A DNA stretch of 64,000 nt from Falsibacillus albus (GTDB lineage Bacteria; Bacillota; Bacilli; Bacillales; DSM-25281), in NCBI RefSeq assembly GCF_003668575.1, contig NZ_RCVZ01000015.1, positions 34,927 through 98,926 on the forward strand, written 5' to 3'. A program made the position numbers and the translations under genes. Each line of letters opens with the position of its first letter. The first letter of the stretch is position 1. Shown here piece by piece: positions 1 through 8,403 of the stretch. The notes under the pieces were generated by a model that saw only the letters and a list, made by a program, of their open reading frames with translations, searched no databases and had not been told where the DNA came from.

Positions 1-30
1 CGGAATCTCGCACCTTCAGCTCCAATCAAC
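1..30. repeat. Fragment of dispersed intergenic repeat
   Basis: The + strand reads CTCGCACCTTC then GCTCCAATCAAC, the terminal part of a repeat seen in eroded form at six other places in this window (near 1341, 8487, 29567, 49928, 60207 and 63811). It is cut by the window edge. From memory, Bacillus genomes carry many copies of a repeat beginning GTTGATTGGAG followed by GGTGCGAGACTCC. Confidence 0.55.
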
Positions 31-180
31 AACATATGGCCAGTTATTTTAAATAAAAACTGTTAAAAACATGCTAGAACTAATTTCTGTAGAAACACCT
101 GAAACAAAAATATTAGTATCGATAGAAAATTTATCCAACTTTTGGTATAGTTCTATTATTCTACCATATGGGGTGATGAC

Positions 181-816
181 GTGTATGATCGACATTTATT
201 TTTATTTGGCGGAAGCCCTCCCTTTACAAGAAATCTGGCAGAAAAGTTTGGCAGCTTGATCCCAAACAACAAACCGATTGCCATCCTGTTTGTTGATAGG
301 CCCGGCTGGCAGGCATATATGCCAAAATATACGGATGCATTAACTAAATGGGGGGATTCGCCTTTCACCTTTCATCCGATGACAGACGATGGGAACTGCG
401 GAGATTTTTCCGATCTTCAAAGAGCTGGGGGGATCGTTATTGGCGGGGGGGATACAGTAAAATACCATCAACATATCATAGATACGCAGATTGGAACCCT
501 CATAAGGGAGAAATACAGTGAAGGCATTCCCATTGCAGGATTTTCAGCCGGAGCACTCATCTCCCCTGCCCACTGCATCATCCCCCCGATCGACAATGAC
601 TGGAACGAGCATCTTTTTTTAAAAGGGCTGGGACTAGTCAATCATTGTGTCATTTCGGTCCACTATCGCAAATGGGATGAAGAAGCCAATCTAAAAGCTG
701 CCATCCACCAAACGAAATCACCAGTTGGTTATGGCATAGACGACGAAGCCGGAATCTATTTTCACAATGAAGAACTTGCCTTCACTGAAGGTTTCATGAC
801 ACATTTTGAAAAGTAA
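181..816 (+). CDS. Peptidase S51 family protein (dipeptidase E-like)
   Basis: The 211-aa product has the class I glutamine-amidotransferase-like fold of the S51 serine peptidases (dipeptidase E, cyanophycinase). A glycine-rich GGGDT loop lies near residue 88. The nucleophile elbow GFSAGA places the catalytic Ser at residue 122, and His161 in SVHYR is the likely second triad member; this spacing is close to that of dipeptidase E. There is no signal peptide, so it should be cytosolic. The GTG start follows GGGGTGAT at a suitable distance, and an ATG just upstream is in another frame. It stands alone on the plus strand, converging on the YciI-like gene. The family hydrolyses Asp-X dipeptides or related bonds, but the substrate here cannot be read from sequence. 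Confidence 0.8.
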   Translation: MYDRHLFLFGGSPPFTRNLAEKFGSLIPNNKPIAILFVDRPGWQAYMPKYTDALTKWGDSPFTFHPMTDDGNCGDFSDLQRAGGIVIGGGDTVKYHQHIIDTQIGTLIREKYSEGIPIAGFSAGALISPAHCIIPPIDNDWNEHLFLKGLGLVNHCVISVHYRKWDEEANLKAAIHQTKSPVGYGIDDEAGIYFHNEELAFTEGFMTHFEK

Positions 817-904
817 TTCAGTTCTCGCATGCGTTACTATTTTTTTTTTGGGATTTATTCTTAGGATTTATTCTTAGACTATCAATCGCCTCATCAAAAA
901 GTTG

Positions 905-930
905 AAAAAGGCTGTCCGGGGACAGCCTTT
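905..930 (-). terminator. Rho-independent terminator
   Basis: The arms AAAGGCTGTCC and GGACAGCCTTT form an 11-bp stem. Read on the minus strand it is followed by a T run, just past the stop of the YciI-like gene. A 13-bp tandem duplication (GGATTTATTCTTA twice) lies beside it at about 851-876. Confidence 0.75.
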
Positions 931-940
931 CTCCTATCAG

Positions 941-1240
941 CTATACGATTTCTTCTTGAAAAAACACACCTATATCTGATGACACCAAGGTCGAGGAAAA
1001 CTCAATGATGCGAAACTCCATGAAACCATTCTGATAATATGGATCTTCCTTTAATATTTCTTCTAAACGGGCTCGTGAAATGTTTCCTGCTACGATGATT
1101 CCTCCATTGGCGGACAGTTTTGGCCCGGATGTCATGAATGTTTTGTTTTCATAATACTTTTTCAAAAATTTCAAATGCTGTTCATGAATTTGTTCCATTT
1201 CTTGATTTGGATGTTTAAAATCGAGATCGACGATTAACAA
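941..1240 (-). CDS. YciI-related small protein
   Basis: The product is about 99 aa of the YCII-related alpha+beta barrel family. The family pattern is visible as a hydrophobic first strand (LLIVDLDF), SGPKL, GGIIVA, then a C-terminal DPYYQNG segment followed by a strand. I place the start at TTG 1240 because AGGAGG sits 8 bases upstream. The longer frame from GTG at 1279 has no ribosome binding site and would prefix residues the family lacks. Some YciI proteins have a His-Asp pair and catalytic or chaperone-like roles, but the function here is unknown. It is monocistronic and ends at the hairpin at 905-930. Confidence 0.7.
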   Translation of the reverse strand: MLIVDLDFKHPNQEMEQIHEQHLKFLKKYYENKTFMTSGPKLSANGGIIVAGNISRARLEEILKEDPYYQNGFMEFRIIEFSSTLVSSDIGVFFQEEIV

Positions 1241-1340
1241 CTTGATCTCCTCCTGTATGTATTCTATGCCTGTTTTCACAAGGTTTGCAGCTGATTATCA
1301 AAACATAGCAACATTGAGATGATGTTCGGTTTCCCCTGAT

Positions 1341-1374
1341 TCCTCCGGAGCGACACCTTCCGCTCCAACCAAAA
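1341..1374. repeat. Fragment of dispersed intergenic repeat
   Basis: The + strand reads CTCCGGAG, then ACACCTTCCGCTCCAACC: the same terminal segment as at 1-30, with a few changes. It lies in the 240-base gap between the YciI-like gene and the small membrane protein. Nothing else is recognisable in that gap. Confidence 0.5.
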
Positions 1375-1481
1375 CCATAGGATGACGTTTGTTACAAAAT
1401 CATTTAGAAATCAGCCACATAAAAAAAATTGTGATTTGACTATACCCATCTTTTTAAGAAATGAAACCATATAAAGCACGA

Positions 1482-1805
1482 TTATGTAAAGTACGGCAAA
1501 TAATAGATTAGAGAGATGATAAAGGTGCATGCAACATAAATGATACAGCCAATCAGGAATGGATTCAGCCGGAACATAAATGGCTTAACTTGCCCGGCAT
1601 CCTGCCGATTCCACCCCTTCACACTGGCATTCAGCTGATTGGAATTTTGGTTCAAATTAAAAGCAATCAGCCATGTTCCTCCTAAAAAGAGCAAGCCGGT
1701 TAAAAACATCGCTTCCATAAAGCTCCAATGAAACAACCATGATACTACAACGGATAATAATAAATTTATGATGATTGCAAAGATTAGCCATACTGCTTTT
1801 TTCAC
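1482..1805 (-). CDS. Small membrane protein (possibly DUF3899)
   Basis: The product is about 107 aa with three hydrophobic segments (roughly residues 5-25, 30-50 and 85-105) separated by a polar, Asn/Gln-rich stretch. It resembles DUF3899 membrane proteins, but I am not certain. The preferred start is GTG at 1805, about 8 bases after AAGGGGG; the GTG at 1814 sits directly on that ribosome binding site. It follows nrdB by about 60 bases with no clear terminator between, so it may be the last gene of the B12-controlled operon. Function unknown. Confidence 0.6.
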   Translation of the reverse strand: MKKAVWLIFAIIINLLLSVVVSWLFHWSFMEAMFLTGLLFLGGTWLIAFNLNQNSNQLNASVKGWNRQDAGQVKPFMFRLNPFLIGCIIYVACTFIISLIYYLPYFT

Positions 1806-1866
1806 AGAAAACACCCCCTTCGATATTTACTTTACGAAAGAGGTGTTTGAAAGTTTCAAAATGTTA

Positions 1867-2904
1867 TTACAATTCATCAAAACCGTTGGAATCGGTTGCT
1901 TTCGTGTACTGTCTTGATTTCTGTTCGAAGAAATCTGTCTTGCCTTGATCGACTTCCTGATAAGCGATGATCCAACGCAGAGGATTTGACTTATATCCCT
2001 CAAATGGTGCAGCAAAACCTAATTGTCTTGCCCGCTTATTGGCAATAAATTTGATATAATCCTCTACTTCATCCATCATCAAACCTTGCATCTGATCACC
2101 GATGATGTGCCTTCCCCATTCGATCTCCAATTCGGCAGCATATTTGATTGTATCTGTCACGAACACATTGAATTCATCCGTATCGTATTCTGGATTCTCA
2201 TGCAAGATTTCCTTGAGAATCTTTTCAAACAACCCAACATGTATTTGCTCGTCCCTGTTGATGTAATTGATCATGGTGCTGGTAGCCAGCATTTTTTGAT
2301 TTCGTGCAAGGTTATAGAAGAAGGCGAACCCAGAATAAAAGAATAATCCCTCAAGGATGACATCGTATACGATGGATTCGAGCAGATTCTTGATGCTCGG
2401 CTCTTCTGCAAATTTTCTATAGCCGTCCGTGACAAAACGATTTCTCTTTTCAAGGACGGGATCGGTCCGCCAATACTCGAATACCTCTTCCTGCTTATGC
2501 TTCGAGACGATGCTCGATAGTACATAGCTATACGAATGGTTATGGATGACTTCCTGCTGAGCGAGAATGATCATTAAAGCGTTTATACTGGAATCGGTCA
2601 AATAATCCGCAACCCTACCCGCATAATCGGTTTGGATGCTGTCAAGAAGAGCAAGAAGACCGATAATTTTTAAGAATGTCTCCTGCTCTTTTTCCGGCAG
2701 CTGAGGAAACTGTTTAATATCCTTCGACATATTGATTTCAAATGGCGTCCAAAAGTTTGCAAGCATTCTTTTATATTTCGGATATGCCCAAGAAAATCTG
2801 ACATCATCCCAATTCAATATATTTGAGCTTTTGCCGTTCACAATCGCTGTAGATGCATTCGGTGCTTCACGATCCAACAATGTCCTTTTGTTCAACAAAG
2901 TCAT
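1867..2904 (-). CDS. nrdB: Ribonucleoside-diphosphate reductase, beta subunit (class I)
   Basis: The 345-aa R2 subunit houses the dimetal centre that generates the radical for dNTP synthesis. Metal ligands are readable at the family spacing: Asp62, Glu118 and His121, Glu185, then Glu219 and His222 (RDEQIH). Tyr125, four residues after His121, matches the radical tyrosine of Escherichia coli R2. The C-terminal tail ends in an acidic peptide expected to dock on the alpha subunit. It begins 18 bases after nrdA. No nrdI or nrdH lies nearby, which with the features of the alpha subunit suggests a class Ia-like rather than class Ib enzyme; that subclass call is inference. Confidence 0.9.
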   Translation of the reverse strand: MTLLNKRTLLDREAPNASTAIVNGKSSNILNWDDVRFSWAYPKYKRMLANFWTPFEINMSKDIKQFPQLPEKEQETFLKIIGLLALLDSIQTDYAGRVADYLTDSSINALMIILAQQEVIHNHSYSYVLSSIVSKHKQEEVFEYWRTDPVLEKRNRFVTDGYRKFAEEPSIKNLLESIVYDVILEGLFFYSGFAFFYNLARNQKMLATSTMINYINRDEQIHVGLFEKILKEILHENPEYDTDEFNVFVTDTIKYAAELEIEWGRHIIGDQMQGLMMDEVEDYIKFIANKRARQLGFAAPFEGYKSNPLRWIIAYQEVDQGKTDFFEQKSRQYTKATDSNGFDEL

Positions 2905-2922
2905 TCTATTTCAGTCCTTTCT

Positions 2923-5175
2923 TTAGCTATGGCAGCTCTCGCATTCTTCAATGATGGAAGCTGATGTGGAACGAACATAATAAGTTGTTTTCAACCCTGA
3001 CTTCCATGCATTCAGATGAAGGTCAAGCAGTGCTTTTGCCTTGATGTCATTTGATACATAAAGATTGAATGAAATCGATTGGTCGATATGACGCTGCCTC
3101 TTGGCATTTTGCTTCACGCTCCAATGCTGGTCGATATGATATGCACTCTTGTAATACCATTTTGTTTTTGGATTCAAGTCCGGTGCTGTAACAGGAATTT
3201 TGTAATCCTTTTTCTCCTCTGAATATTCCTGCTTGAAGATGGGGTCGATGCTTGCCGTCGACCCCGCAATGATGGAAGTTGATGAGTTCGGGGCAACCGC
3301 CATCAAGTAGCCGTTCCGGATCCCATCTTTCTTCACCCTTTCCTTTAATGCAGCCCATTTACCGGAATGGTAAGATTTTTGTTCAAAGTACTTTCCTGAT
3401 TTCCAATCCGATCCCTCGCAATATGGATACGCCCCTTTTTCTACTGCTAAGGATTGGCTTGCCTGGATCGTCAAATAGGCAATTTCCTCATATAATTCAT
3501 CACAATATTGGACAGCCTCTTCACTTTCCCATCTTATCCCTTTCAACGCTAGCAGGTGATGCCATCCAAACGTTCCCAAGCCGATTCCGCGATAGCGTTT
3601 ATTTGTCAACTCAGCCTGAAGGACAGGGATTTGATTGATATCAATGACGTTATCCAGCATCCTCACCTGGATGGTGATCAATCGCTCAAGTACATCCTCC
3701 TGAACTGCTTTAGCCAACGAAATCGAAGAAAGATTGCAGACGACAAAATCACCAGGATGCTTTCGTATCAATATTTGATCATCAGCCATGTATTCTTCCA
3801 CTACATAGGTCGGACTCATATTCTGCATGATTTCTGTACAGAGATTACTGCAGTAGATCATCCCTTTATGCTTGTTCGGATTCCCGCGATTTGCCGCATC
3901 ACGATAAAATAAGTAAGGTGTACCCGTTTCAAGCTGCGACTTTAATATGGATTTCATGATTTCGATAGCAGGGACCGTCTTTTTCGATAGGAACGGATGG
4001 TACACGCATTCCCGATACCGCTTTGAAAATTCACCATTTTTCTTTTCATCATAGAAGTCCTCAAGTGAATATCCCATCACTTTCCTTACTTCATGTGGAT
4101 CAAATAAATGCCAGTCTCCCCGCTCCTCTACAATTTCCATGAACAGATCCGGGATGCATATGCCTGTAAACAAGTCATGGGTCCTTTTACGCTCATCCCC
4201 ATTGTTGAGCCTCGTATCCAGGAAAGAAAAGATGTCTCTATGCCATGCATCCAAATATACGGCGATAGCCCCTTGACGCTGGCCGAGCTGATCAACGGAA
4301 ACCGCTGTATTGTTCAATTGCTTCATCCAAGGAATGACACCTGAACTGACCCCTTTGAAGCCTTTGATATCACTTCCCTGTGATCGTATCTTCCCAAGAT
4401 AAACACCGATTCCCCCTCCATTTTTGCTCAAGGTCGAGGTATCAGTATTCGAGTCATAGATTCCACGCAAGCTATCATCAACCGTATCAATGAAGCAGCT
4501 GGAGAGCTGGCCGTATGATTTCCCTGCATTTGCAAATGTAGGTGTCGCAACTGTCATGTAGAGGTTGGACATGGCCCAATATGCTTCCTTAACCAGGTCA
4601 AGCCTTTTATCCTTTGGCTCATTCTTCATCAATGTCATGGCGATAATCATATAACGCTCTTGCGGCAGCTCCATCACTTGTCCACCGTGGGTTTTGGCCA
4701 AATACCGATCTGCAAGCGTCACTATCGCAATGTATGTAAATAATTCATCGTTTGCGGGCTGAATTTCCTTTTCAAGCTCGACCATTTCCTCATGTGAGTA
4801 TGATTGAGATAGATCGCTATCATAGATCCCTCTTGCAGACAAGTCCTTTATGAGACCCGGAAGAGATCCATAGTCACTTCCTTTTGGCATTTTCCTCTGT
4901 TGTACAGCCTTTTGATATAGCTCCATTAAGTAAATCCTGGCTGCCACAAATGTCCAATCCGGTTCGATGGCTGAAATTCTCTCGACAGCTGTAAGTATAA
5001 GTAGATTGATCCATTGTTCATCACTTTGCTCAGGATTTAAATGGAGTGAGCGAATCATTTTATCTTCATACTGCTGAAGATCCAAAGCAGGGTACTCCAT
5101 TCCGATCCCTTTCAACATACTCTTAAATTGTTTGATCCTAGTTTGGTTAATTTGTGTTTCGATTAGTGCCGGCAT
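2923..5175 (-). CDS. nrdA: Ribonucleoside-diphosphate reductase, alpha subunit (class I)
   Basis: The 750-aa catalytic subunit reduces NDPs to dNDPs. The active-site triad SNLCTEI gives Asn444, Cys446 and Glu448. The redox cysteine pair is in QLSSCF and VVCNLSS, the Tyr-Tyr radical relay is in KTTYYV, and the protein ends in CESC, the dithiol that re-reduces the active site. The first 60 residues occupy the place of the ATP-cone but lack its usual basic KRDG motif, so dATP feedback inhibition may be absent. The start overlaps the end of the thioesterase gene by 29 bases, indicating translational coupling. Expression should fall when adenosylcobalamin binds the upstream riboswitch. Confidence 0.92.
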   Translation of the reverse strand: MPALIETQINQTRIKQFKSMLKGIGMEYPALDLQQYEDKMIRSLHLNPEQSDEQWINLLILTAVERISAIEPDWTFVAARIYLMELYQKAVQQRKMPKGSDYGSLPGLIKDLSARGIYDSDLSQSYSHEEMVELEKEIQPANDELFTYIAIVTLADRYLAKTHGGQVMELPQERYMIIAMTLMKNEPKDKRLDLVKEAYWAMSNLYMTVATPTFANAGKSYGQLSSCFIDTVDDSLRGIYDSNTDTSTLSKNGGGIGVYLGKIRSQGSDIKGFKGVSSGVIPWMKQLNNTAVSVDQLGQRQGAIAVYLDAWHRDIFSFLDTRLNNGDERKRTHDLFTGICIPDLFMEIVEERGDWHLFDPHEVRKVMGYSLEDFYDEKKNGEFSKRYRECVYHPFLSKKTVPAIEIMKSILKSQLETGTPYLFYRDAANRGNPNKHKGMIYCSNLCTEIMQNMSPTYVVEEYMADDQILIRKHPGDFVVCNLSSISLAKAVQEDVLERLITIQVRMLDNVIDINQIPVLQAELTNKRYRGIGLGTFGWHHLLALKGIRWESEEAVQYCDELYEEIAYLTIQASQSLAVEKGAYPYCEGSDWKSGKYFEQKSYHSGKWAALKERVKKDGIRNGYLMAVAPNSSTSIIAGSTASIDPIFKQEYSEEKKDYKIPVTAPDLNPKTKWYYKSAYHIDQHWSVKQNAKRQRHIDQSISFNLYVSNDIKAKALLDLHLNAWKSGLKTTYYVRSTSASIIEECESCHS

Positions 5176-5659
5176 CTATGATTCCATCCCTTCCATGCTG
5201 ATTTGAAGATTTGTTCAGTCTGTGTTGTTTACGAGTTCGTGCTTCTGCAAAAAGATTCCTGTCTTCGTCTGTTTCAAGGACAACCTTTTGAACAGTAATT
5301 GGTTTGCCAAGCTCATCTTTTGCTACCATCGTCAAAAATGAAGTGGTGGTCAATGTTTTTGTTTCTTTCAAAAGATCCTCACTCTCAACCTTCACATAAA
5401 CTTCAATAGACGTCTTCCCTGTCGCTATTACCACGGCTTCAAGTGGAAGGATATCGCCCGTTTTTGCCGATGATATAAAATTGACTGTATCGATCGAGGC
5501 AGTCACCACTACTTTTTTTGAGTGCTTCATGGCAGCGATCGCAGCGATTTCATCGATGTAAGATAATATCTTACCACCGAAAATCGTCCCATATGATTCG
5601 TATCGTGCGGTAAAACCAGTTTCGTTTGAATCGTCCGTGACCTTTTGCGACTTTCCCAA
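5147..5659 (-). CDS. Acyl-CoA thioesterase, hotdog fold (YkhA-like)
   Basis: The 170-aa single hotdog domain carries the helix motif GTIFGGKILSYIDE and the following strand TASIDTVNF, typical of the acyl-CoA hydrolase family that includes Bacillus YkhA. It should release CoA from fatty acyl-CoA in the cytosol. About 30 C-terminal residues are hydrophilic and extra; they overlap the nrdA start. The start is TTG at 5659 after GAGGG; an ATG slightly upstream is stopped at once. It is the first gene behind the B12 riboswitch. Why a thioesterase shares a transcript with ribonucleotide reductase is not obvious. Confidence 0.85.
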   Translation of the reverse strand: MGKSQKVTDDSNETGFTARYESYGTIFGGKILSYIDEIAAIAAMKHSKKVVVTASIDTVNFISSAKTGDILPLEAVVIATGKTSIEVYVKVESEDLLKETKTLTTTSFLTMVAKDELGKPITVQKVVLETDEDRNLFAEARTRKQHRLNKSSNQHGRDGIIDAGTNRNTN

Positions 5660-5691
5660 CCTTCCCTCTCATTCCATGTGTTCAGAAGCAT

Positions 5692-5724
5692 AAAAAAACC
5701 TATTCTCTCAAGAGAACAGGTTTA
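5692..5724 (-). terminator. Riboswitch expression-platform terminator
   Basis: Read on the minus strand, AAACCTGTTCTCT pairs with AGAGAATAGGTTT and is followed by seven T residues. It lies between the cobalamin aptamer and the thioesterase start, about 30 bases before the coding region. It should form when adenosylcobalamin is bound and stop transcription of the operon. Confidence 0.8.
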
Positions 5725-5809
5725 AAAACGTTGATAAATAATTAGATGAATCAGCATCTACTATGTACCCTCGTTCCATCCTCCCAGCTCCCGAAGAAGA
5801 TTAGACGTA

Positions 5810-5975
5810 TGATCAAGGCAGGTCTCCTGACTCGTGCTTCCATTTACTCTAAGGCCTTCCCATCCCTTCTTGAGACAGTGGACACCCTTATTTCATCAGC
5901 ACTTACAGTTGCGGGAACAGTTCTGGACTTACACCAGATTCCCTATTAAGTCTTCAACAGACACCTTAATCATCG
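5810..5975 (-). promoter_or_regulatory. Cobalamin (B12) riboswitch
   Basis: Read on the minus strand, the conserved core appears in order: AATAGGGAATCTGGTG, GTCCAG, CTGTTCCCGCAACTGTAA, CCACTG, GATGGGAAGGC, and finally the B12 box GTCAGGAGACCTGCC (5817-5831). This is the standard adenosylcobalamin aptamer. It is oriented towards the thioesterase-nrdA-nrdB genes and is followed by an intrinsic terminator. Established knowledge: such elements repress genes whose B12-dependent counterparts make them redundant, as for class Ia nrdABS in Streptomyces. Confidence 0.93.
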
Positions 5976-6106
5976 GTTTTTCACTATATATAGATATATT
6001 TTAAATATAAAACACAAAATATTGTGCCTTAGATTATATTAAACTTCTTTTTTTATTTTTGCAAGCATCTTTTTTCTAAACTATTAATCATCTCTATCAA
6101 GATAAA

Positions 6107-6135
6107 TTGTCTATGTATAGGATTCATGATAAAGT
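6107..6135 (+). promoter_or_regulatory. Sigma-A-like promoter of the TetR gene
   Basis: TTGTCT at 6107-6112 and TAAAGT at 6130-6135 are separated by 17 bases. They lie immediately upstream of the palindromic operator and 42 bases before the TetR start codon, so a bound repressor would cover the transcription start. Confidence 0.5.
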
Positions 6136-6136
6136 A

Positions 6137-6158
6137 AAAAATGAGTACACTCATTTTT
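6137..6158. promoter_or_regulatory. Perfect palindromic operator, probably bound by the adjacent TetR
   Basis: The arms AAAAATGAGT and ACTCATTTTT are exact reverse complements around a 2-base AC centre. The position just downstream of a -10 element fits negative autoregulation. The core ATGAGT-AC-ACTCAT is reminiscent of FadR-type boxes, a loose resemblance only. Confidence 0.7.
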
Positions 6159-6176
6159 CTGAAAGGGTGAGCAATA

Positions 6177-6791
6177 TTGATTGGTATACGGAAGAAAAAG
6201 AAGCAGGAAACTAAAAATAGAATTCTTAAATCAGCTAAAAAGCTCTTCTTTGAAAATGGCTATGACTATACAACCACCGAAGAGATTGCTAGAGAGGCAG
6301 AAGTCGCATCAGGCACAATCTTCAACTATTTTGACAGTAAGGCAGAAATCCTGATTGAAGCATTTGCCGATGACTTTATGGAGGAAATGGACCAGCATGA
6401 GTTCCAACTCGACCAGCAAGACTTGCAAAAGGCCGCAGCCGATCTGATTTATGACTTTATCGATAACCGCATTAAGCGATACAGTAATATTAGCAAAAAA
6501 ATCATGAGACAGCTGTTTTCTTCATCCTTTACAGCCTTCAAATCAAAGCCGGAGCTATTAAAAAAAATGATAGACCTCGATTTCATGTTTGTCGATGAAT
6601 TAATTGTTTATATAAATGAAATGAAAGCAAGGCGGCTGCTGCCTGAAACCTTCCAATCGAATGAAGCGGCCGAAATCATTTACAGCATTCTCGCATTTGA
6701 ATATATCATTTACATTTTTCAAAAGGATCGCACACTGACAGAGTTGATGGATGGGATACGGAATAAAGTGAATTTCATCATTAAAGATTGA
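6177..6791 (+). CDS. TetR/AcrR family transcriptional regulator
   Basis: The 204-aa product has a basic N-terminus and a classic TetR helix-turn-helix at about residues 10-58 (TTEEIAREAEVASGTIFNYF, then SKAEIL). A helical ligand-binding and dimerisation domain follows. The start is TTG at 6177, about 8 bases after AAAGGGTG. It is transcribed divergently from the riboswitch-controlled nrd operon and faces the convergent GNAT gene. A perfect palindrome precedes it, suggesting autorepression. No efflux pump or enzyme gene is directly linked, so its effector and other targets are unknown. Confidence 0.85.
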   Translation: MIGIRKKKKQETKNRILKSAKKLFFENGYDYTTTEEIAREAEVASGTIFNYFDSKAEILIEAFADDFMEEMDQHEFQLDQQDLQKAAADLIYDFIDNRIKRYSNISKKIMRQLFSSSFTAFKSKPELLKKMIDLDFMFVDELIVYINEMKARRLLPETFQSNEAAEIIYSILAFEYIIYIFQKDRTLTELMDGIRNKVNFIIKD

Positions 6792-6798
6792 AGATACC

Positions 6799-6823
6799 GG
6801 CGCCCTCTTAAAAAGGGGCGCCC
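6799..6823. terminator. Hairpin between convergent genes
   Basis: GGCGCCC and GGGCGCC form a GC-rich stem with a short A-rich loop just after the TetR stop. T runs are poor on both sides, so the terminator call is moderate. Confidence 0.45.
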
Positions 6824-6850
6824 TTAAGACATTAAAGTTAAGAAACTCTT

Positions 6851-7276
6851 TTACAAAATTTTCCGAAAAACTTGCTGGCCTTTTAATCTCTCATATCCGA
6901 TGCTTTCGTAAAATTGGTGGGCGGTCGATCTTTCATTTCCAGACCTTAATTTAATTTGTGAAAAACCGTTCGCTCTTGACCATGACTCACATTTCTGCAT
7001 AAGCTGTGTCCCAATCCCTTTTCCCCTGAAAACTTCGTCGATGACAATCCCACCGATTTCAGCATAAGTATCCTGAATAAGGAATTTCCCAAACACATGA
7101 CACCATCCTGCAATAAGTCCCTCTTGAGCTTCCTCCACAAACACTGCATGATATTTACTGGAAAGGATTTTTTCCAATCGCACTTCTACTTGATTTTCAG
7201 GAATTTCATACCCCAGTTGAAAGCACAGCCTCGAAATTTGTTTTGCATCCTTTAATTGAGCTCTTCTAATCAACAA
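6851..7276 (-). CDS. GNAT family N-acetyltransferase
   Basis: The 141-aa single-domain acetyltransferase carries the acetyl-CoA pyrophosphate-binding motif RGKGIGTQLM at about residues 84-93, preceded by the strand IGGIVID. The C-terminal strand FYESIGYERL contains the usual FYE-GF-like motif B. It should transfer an acetyl group from acetyl-CoA to an amine on a small molecule or protein; the substrate is unknown. The start is a TTG (two consecutive TTG codons) after AGGGGTGA. It is monocistronic. Confidence 0.8.
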   Translation of the reverse strand: MLIRRAQLKDAKQISRLCFQLGYEIPENQVEVRLEKILSSKYHAVFVEEAQEGLIAGWCHVFGKFLIQDTYAEIGGIVIDEVFRGKGIGTQLMQKCESWSRANGFSQIKLRSGNERSTAHQFYESIGYERLKGQQVFRKIL

Positions 7277-7564
7277 AACGATTCACCCCTAATTTTAATG
7301 GACACATTTCCTATATAATAAGACTTCTTCCAATAGTCGAAAATCTCCTTTATAAAATTTTGCTCTTATCGAAAAGTTTGTTGCTGTTCATTAAAGGTTG
7401 TGTAAATTTGACTTATTTTAAAGTAAAATTGTTAAAAACAACAATTTTTTATAAAATAGCCATTATCATAAAATCAAAAAAAATTTCATTTTTTAAAGGG
7501 AAATCCGATTGTCAAAGGGAAGTTTTATATGAACATATAAATCATGCACTAGGGGGAATACAAC

Positions 7565-8323
7565 ATGGATCGTATCGCAGTGATATCTGATATTCACGGG
7601 AATTTGACAGCTTTGGAAGCGGTCATCGGCAACATGAATGAACGAGGCGTCACACACGTCATCTGTCTTGGCGACTTAGTCGGCAAAGGACCGCGCTCTA
7701 GTGAAGTGGTGGATCGAATTCGCGATCTATGCGATGTCGTTGTATATGGAAATTGGGACGAAGGCATCCAAAAACCTTCGGAGCACGAAAGCGTCCGATG
7801 GCAGCAGGACCAGCTTGGGGAAGAAAGATTGGCTTACTTAGGCAGCCTTCCCTTTCATGTTGATTTTTACATGAGCGGGAAATATGTCCGCCTCTTCCAC
7901 GCTTCAGCAAAAAGTGTCCATCATCGTGTGGTTCCGATGGTCCATCCACTTGAGGAAAAAATGGCCATGTTTGACGCGTCACCTTGGATCAATTCAATTG
8001 AAGAGGAAAAGTCGCCGGATGTCGTAGGTTTCGGTGACATTCATGCAGCACTGATTGAACCGCTGGACCCGCAAAGGACTTTATTCAATGCAGGAAGTGT
8101 TGGAAATCCATTGGATCTGCCACAAGCCACCTATGCGATTTTGCACGGGGACTATTTATCTCGTGAATCTGGTCCTTTTTCAATAGAGATTGTCAGGGTG
8201 CCATACGATATCGAAAAAGAATTACATGTTGCGCAAACGATGAATTTGCCCGACTTGGATTATTATGCAATTGAATTGCGGGATGCCGTTTATCGTGGAA
8301 CCCTTAAACAAAAAGCAAAATAA
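7565..8323 (+). CDS. Metallophosphoesterase
   Basis: The 252-aa protein has the calcineurin-like metallophosphoesterase signature: SDIHGN at residues 8-13 (metal-binding Asp and His), GDLVGKGP near 39-46, YGNWD where the family has GNHD/E, a later His in LFHAS, and GFGDIHAA plus NAGSVGNP near the end. It resembles the YfcE/MJ0936-type cytosolic phosphodiesterase group. The ATG start follows AGGGGGAATACAAC. The 288-base gap upstream is very AT-rich and holds only a weak hairpin (AAATTGTT / AACAATTT near 7427-7448). A strong terminator follows at 8404. The substrate is not determinable here. Confidence 0.85.
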   Translation: MDRIAVISDIHGNLTALEAVIGNMNERGVTHVICLGDLVGKGPRSSEVVDRIRDLCDVVVYGNWDEGIQKPSEHESVRWQQDQLGEERLAYLGSLPFHVDFYMSGKYVRLFHASAKSVHHRVVPMVHPLEEKMAMFDASPWINSIEEEKSPDVVGFGDIHAALIEPLDPQRTLFNAGSVGNPLDLPQATYAILHGDYLSRESGPFSIEIVRVPYDIEKELHVAQTMNLPDLDYYAIELRDAVYRGTLKQKAK

Positions 8324-8403
8324 TTAAGAGGATTATAGTCAAAACCTAATTTTCTTTGAATATTGACTTATTGAAACGTTGCTCATTCGAAACGCCAATA
8401 ATG

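Noticed and set aside
71..259. 62-aa frame overlapping the S51 peptidase start
   Set aside because: Wrong frame relative to a clear S51 family protein and no initiation signal.
1482..5659. nrdI or nrdH in the reductase operon
   Set aside because: Neither a flavodoxin-like nor a glutaredoxin-like small gene is present in the operon or beside it.
7360..7590. 76-aa plus-strand frame upstream of the phosphoesterase
   Set aside because: Lys/Ile/Phe-rich translation of AT-rich DNA, overlaps the start of a well-supported gene and has no ribosome binding site.
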